In this document: piece by piece, positions 35,686 through 44,991 of the stretch
How the letters are laid out: every line of letters begins with the position of its first letter
Position numbering within the stretch: position 1 is the stretch's first letter
Translations under genes and position numbers: made by a program
Notes under the pieces: model-generated
Databases searched by the model: none
The model's input: only the letters and a program-made list of their open reading frames with translations
What the model was told of the DNA's origin: nothing
Assembly: GCA_052387675.1 (NCBI GenBank)
Contig: JBQTIY010000007.1
Span: 372,001-436,000, forward strand
Direction of reading: 5' to 3'
Source: JBQTIY01 sp052387675
GTDB lineage: Bacteria; Planctomycetota; B15-G4
Length of the DNA: 64,000 nucleotides

Positions 35686-38202
35686 ATGTCCCTGCCGACC
35701 CGACTCTTGTCCAGCCTGCTCGTCGGCGTGCTCCTCGCGGCGCCGGCCCGGGCCCATTCACCCCACGACATCGTGCAGGAGCTGGCGCTCTCGCCGGCCT
35801 TCGCCGTGGATCGCACGATGTTCGCTGCGGTCACGCTCTCCGATCACCACTTCTTCGCGCGTTCGCTCGATGCCGGCCGGAGCTGGGAATTGCGCGGCCT
35901 GCCGATGATGCAGGTCGCCATCAACGACTTTGCCTTTTCGCCCGACTTCCTCGTGGACGGCACGGCCTTCTGCGCCACGAACAACCTGGGCGTCTATCGC
36001 ACGACCGACCACGGCCAGACCTGGGAGCCCGTCATCTTGGGGCTCGTGTCCCTGTCGGTGCGCGGCGTGAGTGTCTCGCCCTTCTTCGCTCAGGATGGTC
36101 TCGTGGTCGCGGCCACGGCGAGCGGCTGCTTCCGCTCCACCGACGGCGGCAGCACCTGGGCCCCGGCCAACACCGGCCTTCTCGAAACCAACCTGACCAT
36201 GGTGCGCTTCGCGCCGGTCAACGCGCAGCCCACCGTCTTTGTGACCGGCAAGAATCTCTACCGCTCCGACAACGGCGGCCTGAGCTTCACCATCGTGGGC
36301 GCCTTCGCTTTCCCGGTGGACAGCCTCGCGCTCTCGCCAAGCTTCGAAAGCGACGGCACCATGGCGGTGTGCTTTGGACGCTATGGCGGCGGCATCCAGC
36401 TCACGCAAAGCAGCGGCGTGCAGTGGGACCCCTGGATCACAGGCCTCAGCGATCTCTTCGTCTACAACCTGGCGTTCGCCTCCACGGGCGTGAGCTTCGC
36501 CGCGACGAAGACCTCCGGTGCCTTTCGCGCTGACGGCCCAGGGCTGTCCTGGTCGCTAGGCGTTGAGGGCCTGGAGCCCAACTCGCCGCTCACGCAGGTG
36601 CATTGGACCGAGCTGGCCATCTCGCCGGCTTTCGCCACGGACAACCTCGTCTACCTCGGCGCCTACGAAGGCTTGTTCATCTCGCGCAACGCAGGCCACG
36701 CGTGGCGGCAGAGCAATCTCTACGACCAGCGCTTCAATCGGCACGTACGCTTCTCGCCCAACTACTCCGCGGACTGCAAAGTCTTCTTCGGTAACTACGG
36801 CGGCGGCGTCTTCCTCTACGTGGACGTTGATAAGGACTTGCCAGTGTCCGTGCGGCCCGAGTCCACCGGCCTCGTGGCCTCTCCGGAGTTCGCGGCGCCG
36901 GGCATCACGCCCGCACCGGGCGGGGTCGCTTCCTCCGGCGGCGCACCCAGCCTCACGGCGCTGCCGCACTGGAAGACACTCTCCAACAACTTGCCCACGC
37001 TGTGGGCCGACGCTCTGGCGGCCTCACCAAACTTCGCCGTCGACCAGACCTTGTTCTATGGCTTCTTCGGCCTCTTCGTCTCGCCTGACGCGGGCAAGAC
37101 TTGGAACTCAGTCAATCTGCCGCCCTCGGTGTCCGTCGCGCGAGCCATCGCGCCTTCGCCGGCTTTCGCCACCGACGCCATCGTCTTCGTGGGCACGTCC
37201 AGCGAAGGCACGTTCATCTCGGCCAACGGCTGCGAGAGCTGGCAGCGACTCGAGGGCGGACTGCCCGACGACCTCGATGCGACGCGCATCCTCTGCTCGC
37301 CCGGCTTTGCCAGCGATCAGACCGTCTTCCTGGCCTCGCGCGCTCACGGCCTCTGGAAGACCGTTGATGCCGGACAAAGCTGGACGCCGACGCCGGTGGC
37401 TCTCACCAACAGCTTCGTGCGCGCCATGGCCATCTCGCCCAACTTCGTTGGGGATGGCGTGGTCTTCGCCGGCACGGTGGGCGACGGCCTGCTGCGCAGC
37501 CAGGACGGCGGCGCCACCTGGGCGCTGTCCAACGCCGGGCTGCCGCGCGATGTGCCGCTCATCGTGGAAGCCGTGGAATGCTCGCCTGCCTTCGCCAGCG
37601 ATCAGACCGTCTTCCTCGCCACGCTGAATGAAGGTGTCTTCAAGTCGATGGATGGCGGCCTGAGCTGGGCCCCCGCCGGAATGGGCCTGCCGGCCACCGC
37701 CCCGCCGCGCAGCCTGGCCATCTCACCTGCCTACAGCCAAGACCAGACCGTCATCGTCTCCACCTTCGACTGGGCCTGGGTCTCGCGCGACGCCGGCCTC
37801 ACCTGGAAGCGCCTCAGCGGCGCGATCCGCGCCGACGAGAGCCACCCCTCGGTGCACGTCACTGGCACCTGGCTCAAGAGCGCCTCCAATCCCAATCACG
37901 GCGCCGCCGTCGAGATTGCCACGACGCCTGGCGCCTACCAGGAGATCGAGTTCTTCGGCCGCAGCATCCGCTGGTTCGGCAACCGCCGCCCCGACGGCGG
38001 CATCGCCTCGGTCAAGCTCGACAACGAACCGGCCATCCCAGTCGACATGTTCAGCCCCACGATCTCCGCGCAGGAGCCGCTCTTTCAGCGCACCTTCGCC
38101 CAGCCTGGCTGGCACGTGCTGCGCGTCACGAGCACGGGCAACACGCACCCGCAGGGCGGCGGCAACAAGGTCGCCACGGATGGGTTTCTCTTCGAGTTCT
38201 GA
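35686..38202 (+). CDS. Secreted BNR/sortilin-like beta-propeller protein
   Basis: 838 residues with a signal peptide (SLPTRLLSSLLVGVLLAAP, cleaved near ARA). About 14 repeats of roughly 45 residues follow, each with a strand like LAISPAFATDQTVFLAT and often an Asp-box-like turn (SxDGGxTW, SRDAGLTW). This is the VPS10/BNR propeller style, enough for two propellers. The last 110 residues form a separate beta domain (FFGRSIRWFGNRRPDGGIAS) like carbohydrate-binding jelly rolls. Ligand unknown. It is followed by the palindromic repeat, then by ftsK on the other strand. Confidence 0.82.
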   Translation: MSLPTRLLSSLLVGVLLAAPARAHSPHDIVQELALSPAFAVDRTMFAAVTLSDHHFFARSLDAGRSWELRGLPMMQVAINDFAFSPDFLVDGTAFCATNNLGVYRTTDHGQTWEPVILGLVSLSVRGVSVSPFFAQDGLVVAATASGCFRSTDGGSTWAPANTGLLETNLTMVRFAPVNAQPTVFVTGKNLYRSDNGGLSFTIVGAFAFPVDSLALSPSFESDGTMAVCFGRYGGGIQLTQSSGVQWDPWITGLSDLFVYNLAFASTGVSFAATKTSGAFRADGPGLSWSLGVEGLEPNSPLTQVHWTELAISPAFATDNLVYLGAYEGLFISRNAGHAWRQSNLYDQRFNRHVRFSPNYSADCKVFFGNYGGGVFLYVDVDKDLPVSVRPESTGLVASPEFAAPGITPAPGGVASSGGAPSLTALPHWKTLSNNLPTLWADALAASPNFAVDQTLFYGFFGLFVSPDAGKTWNSVNLPPSVSVARAIAPSPAFATDAIVFVGTSSEGTFISANGCESWQRLEGGLPDDLDATRILCSPGFASDQTVFLASRAHGLWKTVDAGQSWTPTPVALTNSFVRAMAISPNFVGDGVVFAGTVGDGLLRSQDGGATWALSNAGLPRDVPLIVEAVECSPAFASDQTVFLATLNEGVFKSMDGGLSWAPAGMGLPATAPPRSLAISPAYSQDQTVIVSTFDWAWVSRDAGLTWKRLSGAIRADESHPSVHVTGTWLKSASNPNHGAAVEIATTPGAYQEIEFFGRSIRWFGNRRPDGGIASVKLDNEPAIPVDMFSPTISAQEPLFQRTFAQPGWHVLRVTSTGNTHPQGGGNKVATDGFLFEF

Positions 38203-38213
38203 GTAGGGCGCTC

Positions 38214-38380
38214 AGTGCGCCCGCGGCGGGGGCTCGGCGGTGCCGCTCAGACACCTCGCCGACTCGGCCGATGCGGCCGAGAGGTCGGCTCGGAACTCGC
38301 GGCACACCGACCCCCGCCGCGTCGCACCACCGCCGCAGTTGTGGGAAGGCAGTTGGCGGACGCGAGGTGCACTGCCAACG
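38214..38380. repeat. Palindromic intergenic repeat, copy B
   Basis: Second copy of the 113-base palindrome (38214-38326), identical to copy A, with a further diverged stretch to about 38380 that has a conserved TTGGC...GCCAA hairpin. Again it lies between convergent genes, the sortilin-like gene and ftsK. The remainder of the 262-base gap, to 38464, shows nothing coding. Confidence 0.92.
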
Positions 38381-38464
38381 ACAGAGGGCGAATTGCTGAG
38401 GCGAGGGCGAGGACAGCCCGGCGAAGCACGCTCCGGGTCGCCGCAGAGCGGAGCCCCCGGCGCT

Positions 38465-41362
38465 CTACCCAGCTTCGGCTTCGTCGCCGCCACCGTCGCC
38501 GGTGTCGGCAGAGCCGCGGTGGTCGGGCTTGAGGGCGATCCAGTCTTCGAGCGTCATGGTGAGTTCGCGCGCTTGGCTGCCCTTGTACTCACCGAGCACG
38601 CCCTCCTCGGCCATCATGTCGATGAGCCGCGAAGCGCGCGTGTAGCCGATGGCGAACTTGCGCTGCAGGAGCGAGGCACTGCCGCGCTCGGTGGAGAAGA
38701 CGAAGCGCGCCGCGGCGTCGTAGAGGTCGTCCTCTTCGTCGGGGTCGCGCGCGTCGGCTGAGCGGCGCTGCACGAGTTCGGGCACGTAGGCCGGCCCGCC
38801 GGAGGCGGCAACGTGCGTCATGACCTTGCGCACTTCGTCTTCACTGAGGAAGGTGCCCTGGCCGCGCACCAAGGCTGCACTGCCGGGCGACATGACCAGC
38901 ATGTCGCCTTCGCCGAGCAGTTGCTCGGCGCCGTTCTCGTCGAGGATCACGCGGCTGTCGATCTTGCTGCTCACCATGAAGGCGATGCGCGTGGGCAAGT
39001 TGGCCTTGATCAGGCCGGTGATGACATTGGTAGACGGGCGCTGCGTGGCCACAATCATGTGAATGCCCACGGCGCGGCTCTTGGCCGCCAAGCGCGTGAT
39101 CGAGGTCTCCACTTCCTTGGCCGAGCTCATCATCAGGTCGGCCAGCTCGTCGATGACGATCACGATGAAGGGCAGGAAGCAGGGGAAGTCCGGGTCGTCG
39201 ACGCGGTCGCCGAAGTGCGGCCGCAGGCCCTCGGGGCCGAGCTTGTTGAAGCTGTAGATGTTGCGCACGCCGGCCTGGCTGAGCAGCTTGTAGCGCTCCT
39301 CCATCTTGGCGATGGCCCACTCCAGAATGGCGGGCGCGCGCTTCATGTCCGAGATGACCGGGCAGGCCAGGTGCGGCGCGTGCGCGAACTGCGTCAGCTC
39401 CACCATCTTGGGGTCGATCAGGATGAGCTTCACTTGCTCGGGCGTGCGCGTGTAGAGGAAGGACACCAGGATCGAGTTGAGGCAGACCGACTTGCCTGAA
39501 CCCGTGGCGCCGGCCACGAGCAGGTGCGGCATCTTGGCCAGGTCCACGATCATGGGCCGGCCGCTGGCGTCGCGCCCGAGGAAGATCGGCAGCGCGTATT
39601 TGCCCTCGGTGTACTCGCGGCAATGCAGCAGCGACTTGAGGCGCACGGTCTCGCGCAGCGGATTCGGCACTTCGATGCCGATCGTGTTTTTGCCGGGGAT
39701 CGGCGCCACGATGCGCACGGTGCGCGCGCGCAGCGCGATGGCCAGGTCATCTTCCAGCGAGCGCACGCGCTCCACCTTGATGCCCGGGCCCAGTTCCATC
39801 TCGAACATCGAGATGACCGGCCCCTTTTGGATCTCGACGACGCGCGCTTCGATCTTGAAGGACTCAAGCGTCTTCTCGAGCAGGCTCGTCTTGGCGGCGA
39901 GCAAGGTGTCGAGTTCGGCTTGGTCCACGGTGTGCTGCTCGTCGAGCAACTCGTCGCCGGGGAAGCTGTAAGGGCTGGGGCCGGTGGGCGTGGGCACGGC
40001 CGGCTCGCCGTAGAGCGTGAGCTGCACGGGTTCGCTGCTCACCGTGGGCCGCACGACCGGGCGCGCGCGGCGACGCTCGGCGGCCGCTGCGCTGGCAGCG
40101 CCCGTGTCCGCGCCGCCGTCCGCGCCGCCGTCCGCGCCAGCTTGCGCAGCAGCGAGGTCTGCTTCACTGGATGAGGCGGCACTCGACGCTGCGGCGGTCG
40201 GTGAGGGCTCGCTGGCGCGCGGTGAGATGACGGGGGCCGGCTTCTCGGCGGCGGCAAGCTTCTCCGCGGCGGCAGGTTTCTCCGCGGCGACGGGCTTCTC
40301 GCCGAGGGCGGAACTGTCTGCAATGGCAGGCTTTTCCGTGCGGGGCGTGCGGCGGGCGCGCGGAGGCAGCACTTCCGGCAGCGAGGCGCCGGGCACGTTT
40401 TCCAGCACTTTGAAGGGTTCGAGGTCGGTGGTGTCTGCGCCGCTGCTCGCGGCCGGCGTTGCGACGAGCGCGTCGGCGCCGCGCGGTCCGCTGGCGCTGC
40501 CCGCTACGCCCGTGGGCGGCGCGGCGTTCGCCGCGCCGACTCCGGCCAGCGCGCCGACCGAACCCGCCAAGCCGGCGGCGTCCGGCTTGCGGCCGCGCGC
40601 GAGCAGCTTCTGGATCCAGGCCGAGTAGGCCACGTCGGTGGCGAGCACGAAGGTGGCGAGACTGAGGAAGAGCAGCACGATGAGCGTGCCCGCCGAACCC
40701 AAGCCGCCGACTTCGACGAGCTGATAGCGGATGTACTCGCCCACCGTTCCGCCGGCCGGGAAGCGGCCCGAGAGATTGCCCAGCAGATGCGTGATGAGCC
40801 CGGCGAGCGAGAGCATGCCCAGGAAGAGCCCGGAGACGCGCACCGCGTAGTTCTCGGGGTGCTGCTGCGTGAAGAGCGACTTGCTCCACAGACCCAGGCA
40901 CAGAATCGCCATCCAGGCCGCATAGCCGAAGGAGCCGAGCAGCACGCTGGCGATCCAGTCGCCGGTGGGGCCGCACCAGTTGCTGGAACCGTAGGCGCTC
41001 GCGCAGGCGAGGAAGAGGAAGGTTGTGAAGCCGAGCAGGGCTAGGGCGCCGATTTCGCGCAGGCGCCGGCGGGCCGGCTCGGACCAGTCGGCCAGGAGTG
41101 TGCGGCGGCTGGCGGCCCCGTCGAGCGACGCCTCGTCGCCCGAGCCCTCCTCGCCTGAGCCATCGGCCGGCTGCGGGTTCAGGCGCGGCCGGCGCTTTTT
41201 GCGCTGAGGGCTGCGCAGCGCGGCCTCGGCGGCCGCATCCACCACGGTGGACGCCGCGGCCGTGGCCTGCAGCAGCGACCGGCGCGTGGAAGACGCCAGC
41301 CCCATCGCCGCGCGTTTGCTCGCCAGCAGGGTGGCCTGCACCCTGCGTTTGCCCCGTGCCAT
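38465..41362 (-). CDS. ftsK: DNA translocase FtsK
   Basis: 965 residues. Four or five N-terminal membrane helices (about 105-265) anchor it at the septum; a low-complexity linker rich in AAEKPA repeats spans about 270-470. The motor has Walker A AGATGSGKSVCLNS and Walker B VIVIDELADLMM, and the C-terminal gamma domain (ASLLQRKFAIGYTRASRLID) reads KOPS-like sites. It pumps chromosomal DNA through the closing septum. Planctomycetes often lack FtsZ, so its presence may point to a role in chromosome segregation alone; that is inference. Confidence 0.95.
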   Translation of the reverse strand: MARGKRRVQATLLASKRAAMGLASSTRRSLLQATAAASTVVDAAAEAALRSPQRKKRRPRLNPQPADGSGEEGSGDEASLDGAASRRTLLADWSEPARRRLREIGALALLGFTTFLFLACASAYGSSNWCGPTGDWIASVLLGSFGYAAWMAILCLGLWSKSLFTQQHPENYAVRVSGLFLGMLSLAGLITHLLGNLSGRFPAGGTVGEYIRYQLVEVGGLGSAGTLIVLLFLSLATFVLATDVAYSAWIQKLLARGRKPDAAGLAGSVGALAGVGAANAAPPTGVAGSASGPRGADALVATPAASSGADTTDLEPFKVLENVPGASLPEVLPPRARRTPRTEKPAIADSSALGEKPVAAEKPAAAEKLAAAEKPAPVISPRASEPSPTAAASSAASSSEADLAAAQAGADGGADGGADTGAASAAAAERRRARPVVRPTVSSEPVQLTLYGEPAVPTPTGPSPYSFPGDELLDEQHTVDQAELDTLLAAKTSLLEKTLESFKIEARVVEIQKGPVISMFEMELGPGIKVERVRSLEDDLAIALRARTVRIVAPIPGKNTIGIEVPNPLRETVRLKSLLHCREYTEGKYALPIFLGRDASGRPMIVDLAKMPHLLVAGATGSGKSVCLNSILVSFLYTRTPEQVKLILIDPKMVELTQFAHAPHLACPVISDMKRAPAILEWAIAKMEERYKLLSQAGVRNIYSFNKLGPEGLRPHFGDRVDDPDFPCFLPFIVIVIDELADLMMSSAKEVETSITRLAAKSRAVGIHMIVATQRPSTNVITGLIKANLPTRIAFMVSSKIDSRVILDENGAEQLLGEGDMLVMSPGSAALVRGQGTFLSEDEVRKVMTHVAASGGPAYVPELVQRRSADARDPDEEDDLYDAAARFVFSTERGSASLLQRKFAIGYTRASRLIDMMAEEGVLGEYKGSQARELTMTLEDWIALKPDHRGSADTGDGGGDEAEAG

Positions 41363-41449
41363 GCCTACCGCCGCCTCCGAAGCGCAGCGACCGACTGGAT
41401 CTCAAGCCTGCCGCCGCGCGGGTCGAGAAGTCCCATCGTGGCGACAGCG

Positions 41450-42589
41450 ATGCACACCATCAATCTCTTTTCGTGGAACGGCATTTCAGAGGCCGAGAGC
41501 CTGCCTTTGGATCTGGCCGCCTACCTGCTCACGGCGGCGATCCTCGCCGTCCTCGGCTGCGTTGCGCTCTGGCGCCTGCTGCAGAGGAGCCGAGCGACGG
41601 CTGCCGGCCGACGCCGCGGCCTCTCCGCCGAGAGTGCGGCGCTCTTCGGGCGGCTCGCCGAGCGCGCCGGCCGCAAGCAGGCCGAGGCTTGGCTGTCCGA
41701 TCCCGAAGTGCTGCGCCGCCGGCTGGCCGAGACCGTGCGCGGCGCCGTCGACCTGCACGTCGCCCGCCAGAACGCCTCCGTTGCCAAGCGGCTGCTGCAG
41801 GAACTCGGCGCCAACCAGCCCCCCTTTCAGGGCGCGCCCGCGGTCTTCGAGGAACTGCTGCTGCTCGACGCCGCCGACCCCACCACGGTTCGGCGCACGG
41901 TTTTCGCTGTCGCGGTCGACGAGCACAGCCTGACCGTCATCGCGCTGGCGCGCGGCACCACGCTGGACGAATGTCCCTGGCCGGCGCAGCACAAGCTGCT
42001 GGTCTCGCCGCGCACCGAAGGCGAGGGCTACCGGGCCAGCCTGCTCCTGCGCCCGATGCCGCCGCACCACGAGTGGGTCCTGAACCACGACCTCATCGAG
42101 GTAATCAACAATCGCCGCGCCGCAGAGCGCGTGCCCTGCCGTATCGAGGTGCACACGCTGCCGGAGGACCTCGAACTGCGCCGGCTGCGCGAGCGCCTGC
42201 TGCTCGATGAACGCCTGGGCAACGAGACGCTGCGCAACTCGCCGGTCTGGGCGCGCCGCCGCGACGCCGTGCTGCTGGATGTCTCCAGCGGCGGCTGCTG
42301 CCTGGCCTTGGAGCAGGCGCTGCCGCTCGGCACGCGCCTGCACGTCGTGCTCCTGCAGCAGGACGGACGGCTGCTGGGCCTGCCGCTGGCCGAAGTCGTG
42401 AGCGTGCGGACCACCGACGAAAACGGCCTCTGCACGGGCCTGCGCTTCGTCGGGCTACGGCTGCGCGAACGCCTGGCGCTCGCCGAGCGCGTGCGCCAGA
42501 TCGCCGCGGCCGCGACGGAGCTGCCCGCCGCGGCCGCCGTCACTCACTCGTCTTCTTCGTCGGCGGGCGCTGCCGGTCCGGCCTCGTAA
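41450..42589 (+). CDS. Membrane-anchored PilZ-domain protein
   Basis: 379 residues. One membrane helix (about 25-45), a helical middle region, and a C-terminal PilZ-like domain with NNRRAAERVPCRIEV and, after a 60-residue insertion, DVSSGGCCLAL and GLRFVGL. The RxxxR and (D/N)xSxxG motifs are those that bind c-di-GMP, so it is probably a receptor for that messenger. A GTG four codons upstream is an alternative start. Its 3' end overlaps the convergent rpoZ by 46 bases. Confidence 0.75.
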   Translation: MHTINLFSWNGISEAESLPLDLAAYLLTAAILAVLGCVALWRLLQRSRATAAGRRRGLSAESAALFGRLAERAGRKQAEAWLSDPEVLRRRLAETVRGAVDLHVARQNASVAKRLLQELGANQPPFQGAPAVFEELLLLDAADPTTVRRTVFAVAVDEHSLTVIALARGTTLDECPWPAQHKLLVSPRTEGEGYRASLLLRPMPPHHEWVLNHDLIEVINNRRAAERVPCRIEVHTLPEDLELRRLRERLLLDERLGNETLRNSPVWARRRDAVLLDVSSGGCCLALEQALPLGTRLHVVLLQQDGRLLGLPLAEVVSVRTTDENGLCTGLRFVGLRLRERLALAERVRQIAAAATELPAAAAVTHSSSSSAGAAGPAS

Positions 42590-42900
42590 GCCGTGTCGGC
42601 CACTGGGGCCGTGAGGTTGCGAGTCATGCGCGTGCGCAGGGCCTCGAGCAGCTCGGCCTCGTCGTTCGCCATCTGGCTCTGAGCCTCGAGCTGCGCGATC
42701 TCCTCGGGGGAGAGATCCACCAACTCGATCGCATCGGCCTCGATCTCGAGCATGGCGATGTTGATCGGGTTGATCTCCTTGGTCTGCACGAGCTTGGGCG
42801 AACCGGCCACCAGCTCCTGCACGCGCTTCTGCAGCAGGACTGAAAGGCGGAACACTCCGCCCACCTTGTCCGACAGCTCCATCACCTTGGTGCGATCCAT
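42544..42900 (-). CDS. rpoZ: RNA polymerase omega subunit (RpoZ-like)
   Basis: 118 residues. The N-terminal 60 match omega: a helix with KVGGVFRLSVLLQKRVQEL, then INPINIAMLEIEADAIEL where E. coli has TVIALREIEEGLI. An acidic, longer C-terminus follows. The position just downstream of gmk, as in E. coli, supports the call. It assists assembly of RNA polymerase. Its end overlaps the convergent PilZ gene. Confidence 0.78.
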   Translation of the reverse strand: MDRTKVMELSDKVGGVFRLSVLLQKRVQELVAGSPKLVQTKEINPINIAMLEIEADAIELVDLSPEEIAQLEAQSQMANDEAELLEALRTRMTRNLTAPVADTAYEAGPAAPADEEDE

Positions 42901-42961
42901 GTTTCGTTGACTCCGTCTGGGAAAAGAAAGCTCTGGGGTTCCGCGCGCCCGTCGGGGCGCC

Positions 42962-43552
42962 TCAGGGCCGGGCTTGCGCCTGGTGCGGCAGTTCGATGAG
43001 TTCGAGAATGCGTCGGACAGTGGCTTCCACGTCCTGGTTCACGACGATGACCGCGCCGAGTGCGCGCGCCGCCTGGCTCTCATGCGCGGCGCGGTTCAGG
43101 CGGCCTTGAATGGCCTCCTCGCTGTCCGTGGCGCGGTCGCGCAGCCGCCGCTCGAGCACGGCCGCTGAGGGCGGCTCGATGAAGACATAGACGCCTTCGT
43201 AGCCGGCCTCGCGCAGGTGCTTGGCTCCGGTCACGTCGACTTCCATAAGGTAGATCTGGCCCGCCTGCTGCAGTGCGGCATCCAGTTCGCTGCGCAGCGA
43301 GCCGTAGAACTTGCCGTTGGCGAAGACGTCGTTGGTCTCGGCGAAGCGGCCCTCGGACTTCATTTGCAGGAACTGTTCGCGGCTCACGAAGTGGTAGTCG
43401 CGGTCGGGCACTTCGCCTGGGCGCTGGTCACGCGTCGTGACCGTGACCGCCACCTGCACGCGCGGGTGCTGGCGCAGCCGATTCTTGACCGTGGTCTTGC
43501 CCGCGCCACTGGGGCCTGAAAGCACGACGAGTGTTCCGGGGCGGCTTTTCAT
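42962..43552 (-). CDS. gmk: Guanylate kinase
   Basis: 196 residues, full length. P-loop LSGPSGAGKTT near residue 11, then TTRDQRPGEVPDRDYHFVS for GMP binding, and a lid with RLRDRATDSEEAI. It turns GMP into GDP. Overlaps yicC by ATGA. Confidence 0.97.
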   Translation of the reverse strand: MKSRPGTLVVLSGPSGAGKTTVKNRLRQHPRVQVAVTVTTRDQRPGEVPDRDYHFVSREQFLQMKSEGRFAETNDVFANGKFYGSLRSELDAALQQAGQIYLMEVDVTGAKHLREAGYEGVYVFIEPPSAAVLERRLRDRATDSEEAIQGRLNRAAHESQAARALGAVIVVNQDVEATVRRILELIELPHQAQARP

Positions 43553-44406
43553 TCGAAGTTGGCCGCCTGTTCGCGCAGGCGCTCGGCGAGCAGCTTGGCT
43601 TCGACGACGTGCGCCACGAGTTCGCTATCGCTGGACTTGCTGCCGACCGTGTTGAGTTCGCGGCCGACTTCCTGGAGCAAAAACTCCAGGCGCCGCCCCA
43701 CCGCGCCGCCCTGCGCCAGCGCCTCTTGAAGCGCCTGCAGGTGGCTCTCGAGACGGTCCAGCTCCTCGAGGATGTCGCTCTTGTCGGCCAGGAGCGCGAG
43801 CTCGCGCCGCAGGCCCGGATCGTTGGCGCTCAGGCGCTCACCGTGCAGCAGCTCGGCGACGCGCCGGCTGAGCTGTTCTTGTTGGCGGCGCAGCGCGGCC
43901 GGCGCGCGCCGGCGCAGAGCAGCCACTTGCCGCGCGAGTCCGCGCAGGATCACGAGCAGCACTTGGCGCAGGCGCGCACCCTCGGCCCGCCGTGCAGTCA
44001 CCAGCGCCGCGAGAGCGCGGCGTGCCGCGGAGAGCGCCAGCTCGTCGGTGACACCGGGCGAAGCCTCCGGCTCGGCCGTGCGAATGACACCCGGCAGGGC
44101 CATGAGCAGGGCCGGCTCGCCGCCGCCCAGGCGGGCCGCCTCGGCGCGATAGCGCGCCAGCAAGCGACGATCGACCTGCGGCGGACTGCGCCGCCGCACA
44201 ATCGAAACGCGCAACTGGAGCTCCACGTGGCCGCGTTCGATGAGCTTGCGCGTGAGCGCCTCGAACTGCGGTTCCAGACTCAGCCGATCGGCCGGCACGC
44301 GGCAGCGCAGTTGCAGGCCGCGCCCGTTCACCGAGCGCGCCTCCACCTCCGCAGCGAGTGCGCCGCGCGTCACGCGCGCGCGTCCGTAGCCGGTCATGCT
44401 GGCCAA
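43549..44406 (-). CDS. yicC: YicC-family endoribonuclease
   Basis: 285 residues. It has the family opening SMTGYGRARV, EARSVNGRGLQLRCRVP and RGHVELQLRV, and the C-terminal QGGAVGRRLEFLLQEVGRELNTVGSKSSD. YicC is an RNase that cleaves structured RNAs such as RyhB. A TTG at 44406 gives the family's usual N-terminus (x-A-S-M-T, compare M-I-R-S-M-T in E. coli) and lies five bases after GAGGAG; a later ATG at 44397 is possible, whereas a GTG at 44412 has no room for a ribosome site. Confidence 0.93.
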   Translation of the reverse strand: MASMTGYGRARVTRGALAAEVEARSVNGRGLQLRCRVPADRLSLEPQFEALTRKLIERGHVELQLRVSIVRRRSPPQVDRRLLARYRAEAARLGGGEPALLMALPGVIRTAEPEASPGVTDELALSAARRALAALVTARRAEGARLRQVLLVILRGLARQVAALRRRAPAALRRQQEQLSRRVAELLHGERLSANDPGLRRELALLADKSDILEELDRLESHLQALQEALAQGGAVGRRLEFLLQEVGRELNTVGSKSSDSELVAHVVEAKLLAERLREQAANFE

Positions 44407-44415
44407 AACCACTCC

Positions 44416-44991
44416 TCAGGCTCCCGGCCGGCTGCCCGGCTTGATCGCCACAGAGCCCTGCTTGCAGAGCGGGCAATGCGCCGCTTCCCACGATTCGATG
44501 GGCAGCGGCAGCAGGTATTCGTAGCGCAAATCGAAGGGCGAGGCCGGAGCGCGACAAACCAGCGAGCCCACGGCTTCGACGAGACCGCCGGCGGCGCGCA
44601 CGAGCGCCACGACTTCCTTGACCGAGCCGCCCGTCGTGACCACATCTTCGACCACGACCACACGCGCGCCGCGCGGCACGCTGAAGCCGCGCCGCAGCGT
44701 CATGACGCCGTCCTTGCGTTCGGTGAAGAGCGCCGGCGTGCCCAGGCGTTTGGCCACTTCGTGCGCCACGATGACGCCGCCGAGCGCCGGGCCGATCACG
44801 ATCTCGGGGCGCGTGTCGGCCAGCTTGTCGGCGAGCTGCGTGCAGACGGCTTCGGCCTCGCGCGGCTGCGCCAGCAAGAGCGCGCACTGCACGTAGCGGT
44901 CGCTGTGGCGGCCGGAGGTGAGCTGGAAATGCCCGTTCAACAGGGCCTGGGCGCGCACGAGGCGCTGTTCCATGAGACTCGCCGAACTCAC
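44416..44991 (-). CDS. pyrE: Orotate phosphoribosyltransferase
   Basis: 191 residues. PRPP loop VVVVEDVVTTGGSV, orotate-loop lysine region FTERKDGVMTLRRGF and IGPALGGVIVAHEVA. The fifth step of pyrimidine synthesis. The C-terminus adds a CPLC pair, seen also in some thermophile enzymes. GTG start overlapping the secG stop (GTGA); an ATG at 44973 is an alternative. Confidence 0.95.
   Translation of the reverse strand: MSSASLMEQRLVRAQALLNGHFQLTSGRHSDRYVQCALLLAQPREAEAVCTQLADKLADTRPEIVIGPALGGVIVAHEVAKRLGTPALFTERKDGVMTLRRGFSVPRGARVVVVEDVVTTGGSVKEVVALVRAAGGLVEAVGSLVCRAPASPFDLRYEYLLPLPIESWEAAHCPLCKQGSVAIKPGSRPGA

Noticed and set aside
28247..38380. The two repeats as ends of one 10-kb composite transposon
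   Set aside because: They are direct, not inverted, and the interval holds housekeeping genes such as priA, rimO and pgsA with no transposase.
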